DNA from: Treponema sp.
GTDB lineage: Bacteria > Spirochaetota > Spirochaetia > Treponematales > Breznakiellaceae
DNA length: 44,374 bases
Direction: 5' to 3'
Assembly (NCBI GenBank): GCA_009782555.1
Contig: WRIV01000017.1
Coordinates: 1 to 44,374 of the forward strand
Shown here: piece by piece, positions 18,463 to 26,826 of the stretch
Numbering within the stretch: the stretch's first letter is position 1
Layout: every line of letters begins with the position of its first letter
Program-made: the position numbers and the translations under genes
Notes under the pieces: model-generated
What the model saw: only the letters and a program-made list of their open reading frames with translations
Told to the model about the DNA's origin: nothing
Databases searched by the model: none

Positions 18463-18835
18463 AGTTCGGGCCCTTTGTACCCTTCTGGAAGAACATAAAG
18501 GGGACGATGTCATTGCCCTGGATTTGCGGGGGCTGCATAGCTGGACTGATTTTTTCATCATCGCCACGGTTTCCAGCGGCACCCACCTCCAGGGTCTCCA
18601 GCGGCACATCAGTGATTATGCGATCCAGAAGGGATTTTCGGTACTCCGGAGCTGCCGGAGGAATGACGAAAGCGGCGGCTGGAAGCTCCTTGATCTGGGG
18701 GCGGCGGTAATACACCTGATGACCGCCCAAATCAGGGAGTTTTACGAATTGGAGGAATTATGGAGTTCCGCTTCCCGAATATATCCGGCTATTGATGCAT
18801 CAAAATGTGATACTTATTCGTCAAAATCGTCGTAA
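18437..18835 (+). CDS. rsfS: Ribosomal silencing factor RsfS (Iojap)
   Basis: Binds L14 and blocks subunit joining in slow growth. The 132-residue protein has the family blocks VIALDLRGLHSWTDFFIIATVSSGTHLQ and DLGAAVIHLMTAQIREFYELEELW. It overlaps the LCP gene by 26 bases and ends in a tail (SKCDTYSSKSS) whose codons overlap, antiparallel, the end of the acidic-protein gene. Last gene of the rplU operon. Confidence 0.93.
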   Translation: MDELLSETEVRALCTLLEEHKGDDVIALDLRGLHSWTDFFIIATVSSGTHLQGLQRHISDYAIQKGFSVLRSCRRNDESGGWKLLDLGAAVIHLMTAQIREFYELEELWSSASRIYPAIDASKCDTYSSKSS

Positions 18836-19062
18836 TCGACATCTCCTTCGTAATCGTAATCGTCTTCTTCTTCATCAAAATCATCATCATCATCATCATC
18901 AAAGTCGTCGTCATCGTCAAAATCATCATCAAAATCATCACCGGCATTGTCAAATTCATCTTCATCCTCAAGATCATCATCCTCTTCGTCATTGTCGCTT
19001 AAGACAAAGGGATAGTGGGGGTATTTGGCATAATCCAGGGGCATTAATGCAAGTTCCTCCAT
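18814..19062 (-). CDS. Hyperacidic Asp/Glu-rich small protein
   Basis: An 82-residue protein. A 28-residue normal-looking head (MEELALMPLDYAKYPHYPF) leads into a tail made almost entirely of D and E with scattered F and Y (DDDFDDDDDFDDD). The start is fixed by AAAGGAGAC seven bases before the ATG. The DNA is a run of TCA/ATC-type trinucleotides, so length may vary between strains without frameshift. Its last 22 bases overlap the rsfS stop region antiparallel. Such tails occur in DNA mimics, chaperone-like and cation-binding proteins; I cannot assign a function. The good SD, clear head and lack of disruption argue that it is real. Confidence 0.7.
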   Translation of the reverse strand: MEELALMPLDYAKYPHYPFVLSDNDEEDDDLEDEDEFDNAGDDFDDDFDDDDDFDDDDDDDFDEEEDDYDYEGDVDYDDFDE

Positions 19063-19155
19063 GTATTGTCTCCTTTCCTCTGAACATAAGGGAGTAATTA
19101 AAGTTCTGTCAAGCCTCTCTCTTGAATTCGAGGAAAATATAGTAAAAAATAGTTT

Positions 19156-20139
19156 GTGAATCAATCTGTCGGTGAAAATGCCTCGTTTCTGAGCGTAGCG
19201 GCGCCCTGCAAAATCAATCTTCATTTAAGCATCGGAAAAAGGCGGGATGATGGTTTTCATGGACTGGAAAGCATTGTGGCGGCTCTGGATTTTGCCGATA
19301 CTCTTTCCTTTTTGGTCCTGCCGGGGAAGGGGGCGGAAACCGCCCTTGTCGTGGAAATGGATGGGCCCCTGCGGGATCTTTCCCAAAGAGGGCAGTTTTT
19401 CCCGCCCATTCCGGTGGAAAACAATCTGGTTTACCGGGCGGTGGAACTTTTCCGTTCAAAAACAGGCTTTTTGGCTGATCTAACGGTAAGGCTGATAAAA
19501 CGGGTTCCTCCTGGATCGGGGCTGGGGGGCGGTTCTTCCAACGCCGCGGCGGCGCTTTTGGCCCTGAATGAGCTTTCCGGGGGGGAGCTTTCCCGGGAAA
19601 CGCTGCTGGATCTGGCGGTCCAGCTGGGGAGCGATGTCCCCTTTTTTTTAGAAATCGCCCTGCCTGGTCCGGAAAAAAGCCCCGCCTTGGCAGTCAGCGG
19701 GCGGGGAGAAACCCTCCGTGTCCTGCCGCCGCCGCCGTTCCTGGGGGTTTTGCTGGTCTTCCCCGGTTTTGCGAGCCACACCGGTGCAGCCTACAGTCTG
19801 CTGGATGAACGGCGTCCCATCCTTAACGATGAACAAATAGTGGAAAAAACAGTTCCATTGAACGGATCCTGGCCTCCGCCGGAAACCTGGAATTTTTCCA
19901 ATGATTTTCAAGAACTCTTTTTACACCATGGGTCGGAACAGGAAAAATGTTCTTATCAAACCATACTAGAAGAATTAAAAGAGGCCGGAGCCGCCTTTTG
20001 GAGTCTTTCCGGTTCCGGTTCGGCCTGTTTCGGGATCTTTTCCTCCCAGGAAGAAGCGGAAAGGGCCCAAAAAAAACTGTCCCGGGCTTTTTATACAGTT
20101 CAAAACACTTTTTTCTTGCGTAAAAATCAAGACCGATAG
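19156..20139 (+). CDS. ispE: 4-diphosphocytidyl-2-C-methyl-D-erythritol kinase
   Basis: GHMP kinase of the non-mevalonate isoprenoid pathway, phosphorylating CDP-ME. Motif I is APCKINLHLSIGKRRDDGFHGLESI; the ATP-binding loop is PPGSGLGGGSSNAAAALLAL; motif III is near LSGSGSACFGIF. Length 327, slightly above average because of a stretch around residues 55-90. The GTG start at 19156 lacks an obvious SD, and a TATAGT box lies about 13 bases upstream. Divergent from the acidic-protein gene. Confidence 0.93.
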   Translation: MNQSVGENASFLSVAAPCKINLHLSIGKRRDDGFHGLESIVAALDFADTLSFLVLPGKGAETALVVEMDGPLRDLSQRGQFFPPIPVENNLVYRAVELFRSKTGFLADLTVRLIKRVPPGSGLGGGSSNAAAALLALNELSGGELSRETLLDLAVQLGSDVPFFLEIALPGPEKSPALAVSGRGETLRVLPPPPFLGVLLVFPGFASHTGAAYSLLDERRPILNDEQIVEKTVPLNGSWPPPETWNFSNDFQELFLHHGSEQEKCSYQTILEELKEAGAAFWSLSGSGSACFGIFSSQEEAERAQKKLSRAFYTVQNTFFLRKNQDR

Positions 20140-20145
20140 TACAAT
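20116..20145 (+). promoter_or_regulatory. Probable spoVG promoter
   Basis: TTGCGT (20116-20121), an 18-base spacer and TACAAT (20140-20145) lie at the end of ispE, about 50 bases before the spoVG start, so spoVG can be transcribed separately. Confidence 0.45.
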
Positions 20146-20196
20146 GCAGTCAATGAAAGGGTTTGAACCGCCTTTTTTGATCAACAAGGAGTACCT

Positions 20197-20478
20197 ATGG
20201 AAATAACCGACATCCGTGTCCGCAAGGTGACGGGAGAGGGAAAACTTAAAGCTTATGTAACGGTTACCTTTGATAACTGCTTTGTGGTTCACAATGTAAA
20301 AATTATTGAAGGAAAGAGCGGCGTTTTTATTGCCATGCCCAGCCGAAAAACCCGGGCGGGGGAATACAAGGATGTGGCCCATCCCATCTTTCCCGAATTC
20401 CGTTCGAAACTGCAAAAGCAAATCCTGGAGAGGTACGATTCGGGCAATGTCCAGGACGATATGTCGGTAGAACTGTAG
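20197..20478 (+). CDS. spoVG: SpoVG family regulator
   Basis: Small nucleic-acid-binding protein of 93 residues with the classic SpoVG sequence [34 protein letters not shown] and [21 protein letters not shown]. In Borrelia and Staphylococcus SpoVG binds DNA and RNA and regulates several loci. It follows ispE, a link also found in Gram-positives. AAGGAG lies at the right distance before ATG 20197. Convergent with pepF, only two bases between the stops. Confidence 0.97.
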   Translation: MEITDIRVRKVTGEGKLKAYVTVTFDNCFVVHNVKIIEGKSGVFIAMPSRKTRAGEYKDVAHPIFPEFRSKLQKQILERYDSGNVQDDMSVEL

Positions 20479-20480
20479 GG

Positions 20481-22283
20481 CTAAAGCAGCGTCTCCAGTT
20501 CTTCCACCAGGCGGCCGAATGCCTTGCATGCCGCTTCTATGGGTTCCGGGCTGGCCATATCCACCCCGGCGGCTTTTAGGGATTCTATGGGGTACCGGGA
20601 ACCGCCGGATTTCAGAAAACAAAAAAAATCGTTCCTTTCCTGTTCGCCCCCGGAAAGGACCCGTTCCGCCAAGGCATAGGAGGCGGAAATTCCAGTGGCG
20701 TACTTGTACACATAGAAGGCCCGGTAAAAATGGGGGATCCGCAGGCCCTCAAGATCGCTTTCTTCTTCGAACCGCATTTCCTTTCCAAAATACTTTTCCA
20801 GCAGTTTTCGGTATTCGCAGCGGAGTACTTCCAGGGTAAGGGGGGTGCCGGCCTCTTCCAGTTCATGGGTGCGTTTTTCAAATTCCGCAAACATGGTCTG
20901 CCGGTACAGGGTGGAAAGGAAATCGTCGGCCCGTTTATTTACAATGTACCGTTTTAGTTCCGGGGTGTCGGCGTTTTTTTCCAGGTACCGGAAGAGAAGT
21001 TCTTCGTTAAATGTGCTGGCCACCTCAGCTTCGAAGATTGTGTAGTTGTACTGCATAAAAGGATTGGACCGGGCCGAATACCAGGAATGCATGGAGTGGC
21101 CCCCTTCGTGGGCCAAGGTGAATACGTCCCGAATGGAATCATCTTTGTAGTTCATTAAAATATAAGGATCCGCCGAATAACTCCCGGCGGAAAAGGCACC
21201 GCTCCGCTTCCCTTTGTTTTCATAGCGGTCTGCCCAATGGCCCAGAAGTCCATCCCGAAGGGGGAGAACGTATCCGTCTCCCAGGGGAGCAAGGGCCTCG
21301 GAAATCATATCCACCGCTTTTTCCCAGGGGGTGATTTTTTTTACCCCCGGTACCAGGGGGACGTATACATCGTAGTGCCGCAATTCATCCAGTTTAAGGA
21401 ACTGCTTGCGGAGACTGTAGTACCGGTGCAGGGGGGCAAGGTTGCTGTTTATCGTGGATATCAGGTTATCGTACACCGTTTCACTGACATCATCGGAAAA
21501 GAGGGCTGCCGCCCTGGCGGAAGGAAAATTTCTTAACCGGGCGCGGATCACATCCTGTTTTACCGATCCGGAGTAAAGTGCGGCCAGGGTGGTTTTGTGG
21601 GCGTTAAAGCAGCCGTAGAAAGCGTTATAGGCATTACGGCGGATTTCTCTGCCGGGGTTTTCCATAAACACCGACCAGGTGGATTGGGAAAGAGGAAGGG
21701 GGCCATCCTTGGTCTCGATGGCGCCGAAGTTCAGGTCTACATTGGTCAGCACCGAAAAAGCCTGATCCGCTGTACCTTCTCCCTCGGCATGGATGGCAAG
21801 GATTCGTTCTTCCTTGTCGCTTAAAATGTGGGGTTTGTACCGGAGAATCTTTTTTAGATAAATAATGTAGTCATTCATCCGGGGATGGATAAGAAACCCT
21901 GCCATATCATCATCGGGGATGGCCTGGATCTCCGGTACCGCCCATGAAAGGGCCGCCTCTTTTTTGGCGGCGGCCATGGTAAGTTTTCCTGTCATGGTCC
22001 GGGCAGCATTGGATCCTTCGTCCTCTGTTTCCCTAAGGTCGCTGTAGTAGGCAAGTCGTTCTTCCAGTATTCCCAGGTCCCGGTAAAAATCCAGGTAATC
22101 CGCCAGTGCTTCCGCCGACCTGCCCAGAGTTCCCCTGTAGGCGGGGATTTTTTCCATTTCCCCGGCGTACCGGGCTAAATCTTCTTCCCAGACGCCATCA
22201 CCAGCATAGAGGCTGCTTAAATCCCACTTGTATTCGTCCTTTATTTCTGAACGGAGGGGGATAGTTTTTCCCGTTGATTCCAT
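20481..22283 (-). CDS. pepF: Oligoendopeptidase F (M3 family)
   Basis: Cytoplasmic zinc metallopeptidase of 600 residues, normal for PepF. The zinc motif HEGGHSMHS lies in VFTLAHEGGHSMHSW, and the third ligand Glu is in YTIFEAEVASTFNEELL. The N-terminal helical domain begins RSEIKDEYKWDLSSLY. It degrades short peptides of about 6-20 residues. It is the only gene on this strand until the lipoprotein gene 52 bases upstream, with which it may form an operon. Confidence 0.95.
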   Translation of the reverse strand: MESTGKTIPLRSEIKDEYKWDLSSLYAGDGVWEEDLARYAGEMEKIPAYRGTLGRSAEALADYLDFYRDLGILEERLAYYSDLRETEDEGSNAARTMTGKLTMAAAKKEAALSWAVPEIQAIPDDDMAGFLIHPRMNDYIIYLKKILRYKPHILSDKEERILAIHAEGEGTADQAFSVLTNVDLNFGAIETKDGPLPLSQSTWSVFMENPGREIRRNAYNAFYGCFNAHKTTLAALYSGSVKQDVIRARLRNFPSARAAALFSDDVSETVYDNLISTINSNLAPLHRYYSLRKQFLKLDELRHYDVYVPLVPGVKKITPWEKAVDMISEALAPLGDGYVLPLRDGLLGHWADRYENKGKRSGAFSAGSYSADPYILMNYKDDSIRDVFTLAHEGGHSMHSWYSARSNPFMQYNYTIFEAEVASTFNEELLFRYLEKNADTPELKRYIVNKRADDFLSTLYRQTMFAEFEKRTHELEEAGTPLTLEVLRCEYRKLLEKYFGKEMRFEEESDLEGLRIPHFYRAFYVYKYATGISASYALAERVLSGGEQERNDFFCFLKSGGSRYPIESLKAAGVDMASPEPIEAACKAFGRLVEELETLL

Positions 22284-22335
22284 ACTTTTTATGAATTCAT
22301 TTGAGCAGATGTAAGGGAAAATGGCAAGCGGGTTC

Positions 22336-22845
22336 TTACCGGTCTACTTCCGATTCACCTTTTAGATCAAAGGTCTTGGTAAATGCCGCCATATCCTTGG
22401 CGACAATTTCTACGGTTCCAGTAAAACGGTAGTCAACCCTTTCCATATTGATTATTTTGTCCAGAATATCTCTTTTCATATCGATAAAATTCATGACCAA
22501 ATATAAATCTTTTTCGGTATACCCCGATGCCGGCACGGTGCAAACATTTTTTTCCGTTCCGTCAGCCCAAAAACGACCCTCGCCGTATAGTTCATATCTG
22601 AACGAAGAAAGATCAACCGGAAAGGGGTTGGGATTGTCGATATGGAGCTTCATGGTAAGGCGGGTATTAACCAGTTCCGCCTGAAGGATCTTGATGGAGG
22701 TGATGGAAAAATCCGGTTCCTCGATCTTTGGGATGACCACTGGCCGGGGAGGAGGAGTTTCTGTGCAGGAAAAGATGCAATAAACCAGGATCAGAAGTAT
22801 CCACAGACGGCGGGGCTTAATGCGGCCGGAAACAAAGTAAATCAT
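22336..22845 (-). CDS. LEA14/WHy-domain lipoprotein
   Basis: Predicted lipoprotein of 169 residues. Basic n-region GRIKPRRL, hydrophobic core WILLILVYCIF, lipobox ending at Cys27 (CIFSC). The mature part resembles the water-stress/hypersensitive-response (LEA_2) beta sandwich: ILQAELVNTRLTMKLHIDNPNPFPVDLSSFRYELYGEG, where the NPNPFPV turn is the family hallmark. Role unknown; periplasmic location inferred. Lies between pepF and the HTH-protein gene. Confidence 0.75.
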   Translation of the reverse strand: MIYFVSGRIKPRRLWILLILVYCIFSCTETPPPRPVVIPKIEEPDFSITSIKILQAELVNTRLTMKLHIDNPNPFPVDLSSFRYELYGEGRFWADGTEKNVCTVPASGYTEKDLYLVMNFIDMKRDILDKIINMERVDYRFTGTVEIVAKDMAAFTKTFDLKGESEVDR

Positions 22846-22892
22846 AGTACAGTATCGGCAATTTTGCCGAATTTCAAAACTGTTTTTTCCGC

Positions 22893-23723
22893 TTACCGGT
22901 CTTCCCCGCGGTTTCTTTTTCGTACGGCGAAGAGGTTGCTGTCCACCGTACCCTTGGCGACACCCATAATGGCTGCCACCTCTTTGTTGGATGCTTCCAT
23001 GCGCATTGCCCTAAGGCGCCTTCGCATGGAAAGGAGCCGTTTCCGGGCGGTTTCAAGACAGTGCTTCATCCTGATCCAGTGAGCCGAGTTACAGGTGGCA
23101 GCCATCATCCTTTTTTCAAAGGTCAGGCAGCGGTAAAACTGGCAGTGGATCCGATCCTTTAGGCCGTTGATGGCCTCTTCCCGTTGTACCCGGGAAATCC
23201 GGATTTTATCTATCATATGGAACAAATTTTCCTTTTCCAATCCCAGTGCCGGAGCAATCCGTGCAAGATGAGCATCAGAAAGATAGTAATAAGATTTTAA
23301 AAGGAGCATCAAAACTTGCCGGGGGTTGGAAACCTTCTTTGGCGCCGACAGAGTACTCATGTATTCCGGCTCTTCTTCGGCAGCCTTCATTTCTTCCGCC
23401 TTGGCGTTCCACCAGGTTTTTTCAATGATCTGGTGTTCTTTTTTACGGATAGTATATTCCCTGATAGAAAGCCTGACCATGGCGGCAAGGTAAGAATCAA
23501 AACTGGAACCCTGGTCGGTATAGTGATCCACAGCTTTGCTTAAACGAGGGTAGAGCCAGCTTATAAAATCTTCCTGAATATCGCTTTTTAGGGTGGAAAG
23601 ATAAAAACGCCGGGGGTTGTTCTTTATGTATATAAAGAGTTTTCCTTCCAGTTCCTTCCGATCCACAAGTCCCTGACGATACTTTTTTAGCATAGTGTCA
23701 AGAGTTTCCCCTTCTTCGATCAT
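22893..23723 (-). CDS. Sigma-like helix-turn-helix protein of unknown role
   Basis: A 276-residue cytoplasmic protein. The N-terminal part (GETLDTMLKKYRQGLVDRKELEGKLF and DIQEDFISWLYPRLSKAVDHY) resembles sigma-factor region 2-like helices. The C-terminal segment ASNKEVAAIMGVAKGTVDSNLFAVRKR is a region-4-like helix-turn-helix. The middle is basic and helical. It could be a divergent ECF-like factor or anti-termination-type regulator; I am not sure. Start ATG 23723 has GGAGGATC just upstream; a longer frame to 23795 lacks an SD. A 16-base palindrome lies 65 bases upstream. Confidence 0.65.
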   Translation of the reverse strand: MIEEGETLDTMLKKYRQGLVDRKELEGKLFIYIKNNPRRFYLSTLKSDIQEDFISWLYPRLSKAVDHYTDQGSSFDSYLAAMVRLSIREYTIRKKEHQIIEKTWWNAKAEEMKAAEEEPEYMSTLSAPKKVSNPRQVLMLLLKSYYYLSDAHLARIAPALGLEKENLFHMIDKIRISRVQREEAINGLKDRIHCQFYRCLTFEKRMMAATCNSAHWIRMKHCLETARKRLLSMRRRLRAMRMEASNKEVAAIMGVAKGTVDSNLFAVRKRNRGEDR

Positions 23724-23787
23724 AATTGATCCTCCATAACCGGTAGAGGGAATGGTCGCATTTTTTGATTGGATTCCAGCACTAAAA

Positions 23788-23803
23788 AATGACAATTGTC
23801 ATT
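23788..23803. promoter_or_regulatory. Perfect 16-base palindrome in a divergent promoter region
   Basis: AATGACAATTGTCATT reads the same on both strands. It lies between the divergent HTH-protein gene (start 23723) and the small-protein gene (start 23961), a typical operator position. It includes -35-like TTGTCA sequences on both strands. Confidence 0.5.
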
Positions 23804-23960
23804 GGTAAAATAAACAAAATCGGCTTAATTTGATAATTCCGGACGTTTCGTTGAACAAGCCAGAGCAGATTATTATGGGGAAAGTATGACGTAACTCTGA
23901 AAGATGTATGGGTTAAGTACCCCCGGGCCATTTTCCGATAATGATAATGACGGAGGAAGC

Positions 23961-24179
23961 ATGAAAAGGTACTGCATAAAAAGCCGTCCCGGCAAAGAAG
24001 AATACCTGGACATCCTTGGAGAAAACGATGAGGGATACCGAATCAAGGTAACCAGGATATGTGAAGGTTATGAGAAAACCAGGGAAGATTTTATTAACCA
24101 CCATCTTTTTGACATTTGCTTAAAAACCGGCTATCTTTCCGCATTGGCTGAATGCGAAATGCGTTTTTCGGCTGCCTAA
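23961..24179 (+). CDS. Conserved-looking small protein
   Basis: A 72-residue protein beginning MKRYCIKSRPGKEEYLDILG, with the ATG fixed by GGAGGAAG directly upstream. It contains no signal peptide or TM segment. The middle EGYRIKVTRICEGYEKTREDFINHHLFD is mixed charged and probably a compact alpha/beta fold. I do not recognise a named family. It stands alone between the HTH gene and the cyclase gene. Confidence 0.65.
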   Translation: MKRYCIKSRPGKEEYLDILGENDEGYRIKVTRICEGYEKTREDFINHHLFDICLKTGYLSALAECEMRFSAA

Positions 24180-24245
24180 ACTGTTCTGGTAAAAAACAAC
24201 ATTGTTCCCATTGCAAAAGGACGGGCCGGAAGTTAAACTGCCCCT

Positions 24246-25952
24246 ATGCGAATAAGGACAAAAATATTTCTAGTGGTCCTTCCGCTTATCATTGTTACCC
24301 TTACCTTGGCGGAAACGGCATCCTATTTTAACGCCGTAAATGGTATTACCCGGATTGCCCGGCGGTTCCTTTCTTTTAAAGCGGCGGAACTGAAAAAATA
24401 CATGGAAAATCAATGGGACCTTCTGGCGGAAAACAACTACGATTCTAGTCCCGACATGATTGCTGCCGCCCGGGAAGCGGCAGCTTCCTATGCCCAAAAC
24501 ATCTTGTTAAGCGATACCGAGATCATCCTGGCGCTGGATGGCTCAGGCGGCCTGGCTATGAGTACCTCTTCCATTAGCCTTGGTGCAGAAGAAGCGGTAA
24601 AGATCCTTTCCCTGGTGGAAGATGAAGGCGATGCTCTCCTGACAGCAGAAATGGGAGGTATAAGCCGTGTCTTCCGGCACTTTGATTTTTTTCCCTTTGG
24701 CTGGCATGTTCTGTTAACGGAAGAACGTGCGGTGTTTTATGCGGATGCGGATAAAATTGCCCTTGAGACCGTCCTGACCCTGGCCCTTTCACTGGCTGTT
24801 TCGGCGATCCTCCTCGTTCTTTTTGCGGGACACATAACCAGCCCCCTGGGCCGGGTAATAACGGCGATGTGCGGGATCATTGCCGGAGGGGATCTTTCGG
24901 ATCGGGTTCCTGTAGAATACCGGGATGAAACAGGACGCTTGGCCCTGACCTTTAACACCATGCTGGGAGAACTGGAAAAAGCCTATGAACGGATCAAGGG
25001 TCAGGCCTTTGATGCGGTGCTGAGCCAAAAGAAGGAAGAACGGATTCGCCGTATTTTCCAGAAGTATGTTCCCAGGGATTTGATCGAAAAATTCTTTGTT
25101 TCCCCCGAATCCATGCTGGTGGGAGATAATCGGGACCTGGCGATCCTTTTTTCGGACATTCGCAGCTTTACCACGATCTCCGAAGGGCTTGCGCCGGATG
25201 AACTGGTTAAATCCTTGAACCGCTATTTTTCCGGCCAAGTGGATATCGTCATGAACCGGAACGGCATTGTGGACAAATACATAGGGGATGCTATTATGGC
25301 CTTCTGGGGCGCTCCGGTAAAGCACGAAGACGATCCCCTCCAGGCAGTGCTTTCCGGTTTGGATATGCTTGATGCGGTAAAAGTCTTTAATGAAAAACAG
25401 CGGGAAATAGGGAAGCCCGAATTCCAGATCGGCATTGGGATCAACTACGGCGCCGTTACGGTGGGTAACATCGGCAGTGAACGAAAAATGGATTACACGG
25501 TGATCGGCGACATGGTAAACCTGGCCAGCCGTATGGAGGGACTTACCAAACCCTACCATGCAGGAATTCTTATCAGCGAAACGGTGTATGCGGAACTTGA
25601 AAAAAACGGAAACATTGCCGCGGACGGGCAACCCCCGTTAAGTGCTGCAGAGCGGGTCCATGTCCGCCTTCTGGACACTGTGACGGTAAAAGGCAAAACC
25701 AGGGGCGTAAAAATATATACCGTTAAAAGAACACTCGGCGAAAAAGAAAAACAGGCATGGACCCTCCACAACGAAGGGATGGGACTGTACTATAGCCGGG
25801 CCTTTGCCCAGGCCTCTTCCATGTTTGAGGAAGCCCTTTCCCTGCTGCCGGAGGACTTTAATGCGCAAAATCTGTTGGACCGCTGCCGCTCCTATGCTCT
25901 GGACCCGCCGCCGGAAAACTGGGACGGTGTGGAAGTGATGAAGACTAAATAA
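24246..25952 (+). CDS. Membrane class III adenylate/guanylate cyclase with HAMP domain
   Basis: A 568-residue signalling enzyme. TM1 (about 8-24), an extracytoplasmic sensor part (25-170), TM2 (about 172-196), HAMP (about 197-250), then a class III cyclase homology domain (about 295-480). Metal-binding Asp304 is in LFSDIRSFTTISE and Asp348 in DKYIGDAIMAFWGAP. The later catalytic segment is RKMDYTVIGDMVNLASRMEG, where Asp in this position usually indicates ATP as substrate. The C-terminal ~80 residues look like a TPR pair (AWTLHNEGMGLYYSRAFAQASSMFEEALSLLPEDF). Probably makes cAMP in response to an external cue. No strong SD before ATG 24246. Confidence 0.9.
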   Translation: MRIRTKIFLVVLPLIIVTLTLAETASYFNAVNGITRIARRFLSFKAAELKKYMENQWDLLAENNYDSSPDMIAAAREAAASYAQNILLSDTEIILALDGSGGLAMSTSSISLGAEEAVKILSLVEDEGDALLTAEMGGISRVFRHFDFFPFGWHVLLTEERAVFYADADKIALETVLTLALSLAVSAILLVLFAGHITSPLGRVITAMCGIIAGGDLSDRVPVEYRDETGRLALTFNTMLGELEKAYERIKGQAFDAVLSQKKEERIRRIFQKYVPRDLIEKFFVSPESMLVGDNRDLAILFSDIRSFTTISEGLAPDELVKSLNRYFSGQVDIVMNRNGIVDKYIGDAIMAFWGAPVKHEDDPLQAVLSGLDMLDAVKVFNEKQREIGKPEFQIGIGINYGAVTVGNIGSERKMDYTVIGDMVNLASRMEGLTKPYHAGILISETVYAELEKNGNIAADGQPPLSAAERVHVRLLDTVTVKGKTRGVKIYTVKRTLGEKEKQAWTLHNEGMGLYYSRAFAQASSMFEEALSLLPEDFNAQNLLDRCRSYALDPPPENWDGVEVMKTK

Positions 25953-26095
25953 AAGGCTGCCCATGAAACACATTCCTGTCCGTTTATCTCCCACAAAGAG
26001 GCTTAAGCACTCCATAGTTGCTTCATCGGAGGCCTTTTCCAGTCACATGGTTTTTTGGTACCGATGCACCCTTTCGGGCTGCGGGTGCAGGGAAA

Positions 26096-26794
26096 TTATT
26101 TTACTTCCGGCAAATATTTCCAGTAACGGCGAGGCATAAACTGTTTTTGCAGATGCGGATTTGCACGATCCTCGTTGTTAATGGAATGATGATAGTTTTT
26201 CCAGAGGTTTTCCCATTCATCGGCGGCGTTCTGTATTGTTCCGCTTTTCCATTCTTCCGGATCGATGCGGCACAGGGATGGGGCTTTGCCTTTTTTGCTC
26301 CATAAAGCAAGGTTTCTCTTTTCGTCGATGATTGCCCAGGATGTTTTTCCGAAGCGCTGCAAAAAATGATCCGCCAGCAGGGGAAGAACAAAATGATCCG
26401 GAGTACACCGGGCTGTATAGCACGGATCCGGATCGTTCTGCGGTGTTCCCTGTTCATGTTCCGGTACGAATCTGAGTAATCCCCGCAGACGATCAAATTC
26501 CCGGATCACTTTCCAGGCGGCCGTCTGTACCTGTTCCGTATCAGGATCAAGCCTGTCGGTATGAATCCGTTCCGCCGGTTCCGCTCTCAGCATTTTTTGT
26601 GCAAAACGCCGGATCGCCGCCAATGGAGGCCGGGCGGGATTGTGTTTCGAAAATCCGTAGAGCAGGGCATACAGGACATCGTCCCGGGCCTGGGGAGAAA
26701 TTTTTCCCAGTTTTTCCAATAATTCGTCTATGATATCTGAGACATCAAAGGTTTCATTAATAACGGTTTCTTCTTCAAAAAGTTCTTTAAACAT
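26096..26794 (-). CDS. DUF4130/TIGR03915-type probable DNA-metabolism protein
   Basis: A 232-residue protein of the family that accompanies a radical-SAM protein in many bacteria, and in some species is fused to a uracil-DNA-glycosylase-like domain. Recognisable blocks are AWKVIREFDRLRGLLRFVPEHEQ, CTPDHFVLPLLADHFLQRFGKTSWAIIDEKRNLALW, and a C-terminal EWENLWKNYHHSINNEDRANPHLQKQFMPRRYWKYLPE. It lies 32 bases downstream of its partner gene in the same direction with a GAAGGA SD, so they form an operon. Biochemical role is not established; a step in DNA repair or modification is inferred from the family name and pairing. Confidence 0.82.
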   Translation of the reverse strand: MFKELFEEETVINETFDVSDIIDELLEKLGKISPQARDDVLYALLYGFSKHNPARPPLAAIRRFAQKMLRAEPAERIHTDRLDPDTEQVQTAAWKVIREFDRLRGLLRFVPEHEQGTPQNDPDPCYTARCTPDHFVLPLLADHFLQRFGKTSWAIIDEKRNLALWSKKGKAPSLCRIDPEEWKSGTIQNAADEWENLWKNYHHSINNEDRANPHLQKQFMPRRYWKYLPEVK

Positions 26795-26826
26795 ACCGCA
26801 TCCTTCTGGATTCGAGGTTTCAGGGG

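Noticed and set aside
18880-18920. ATC trinucleotide run as a phase-variable or CRISPR-like repeat
   Set aside because: It is codon repetition for Asp/Glu in the acidic protein; changes by three bases keep frame and there are no spacers.
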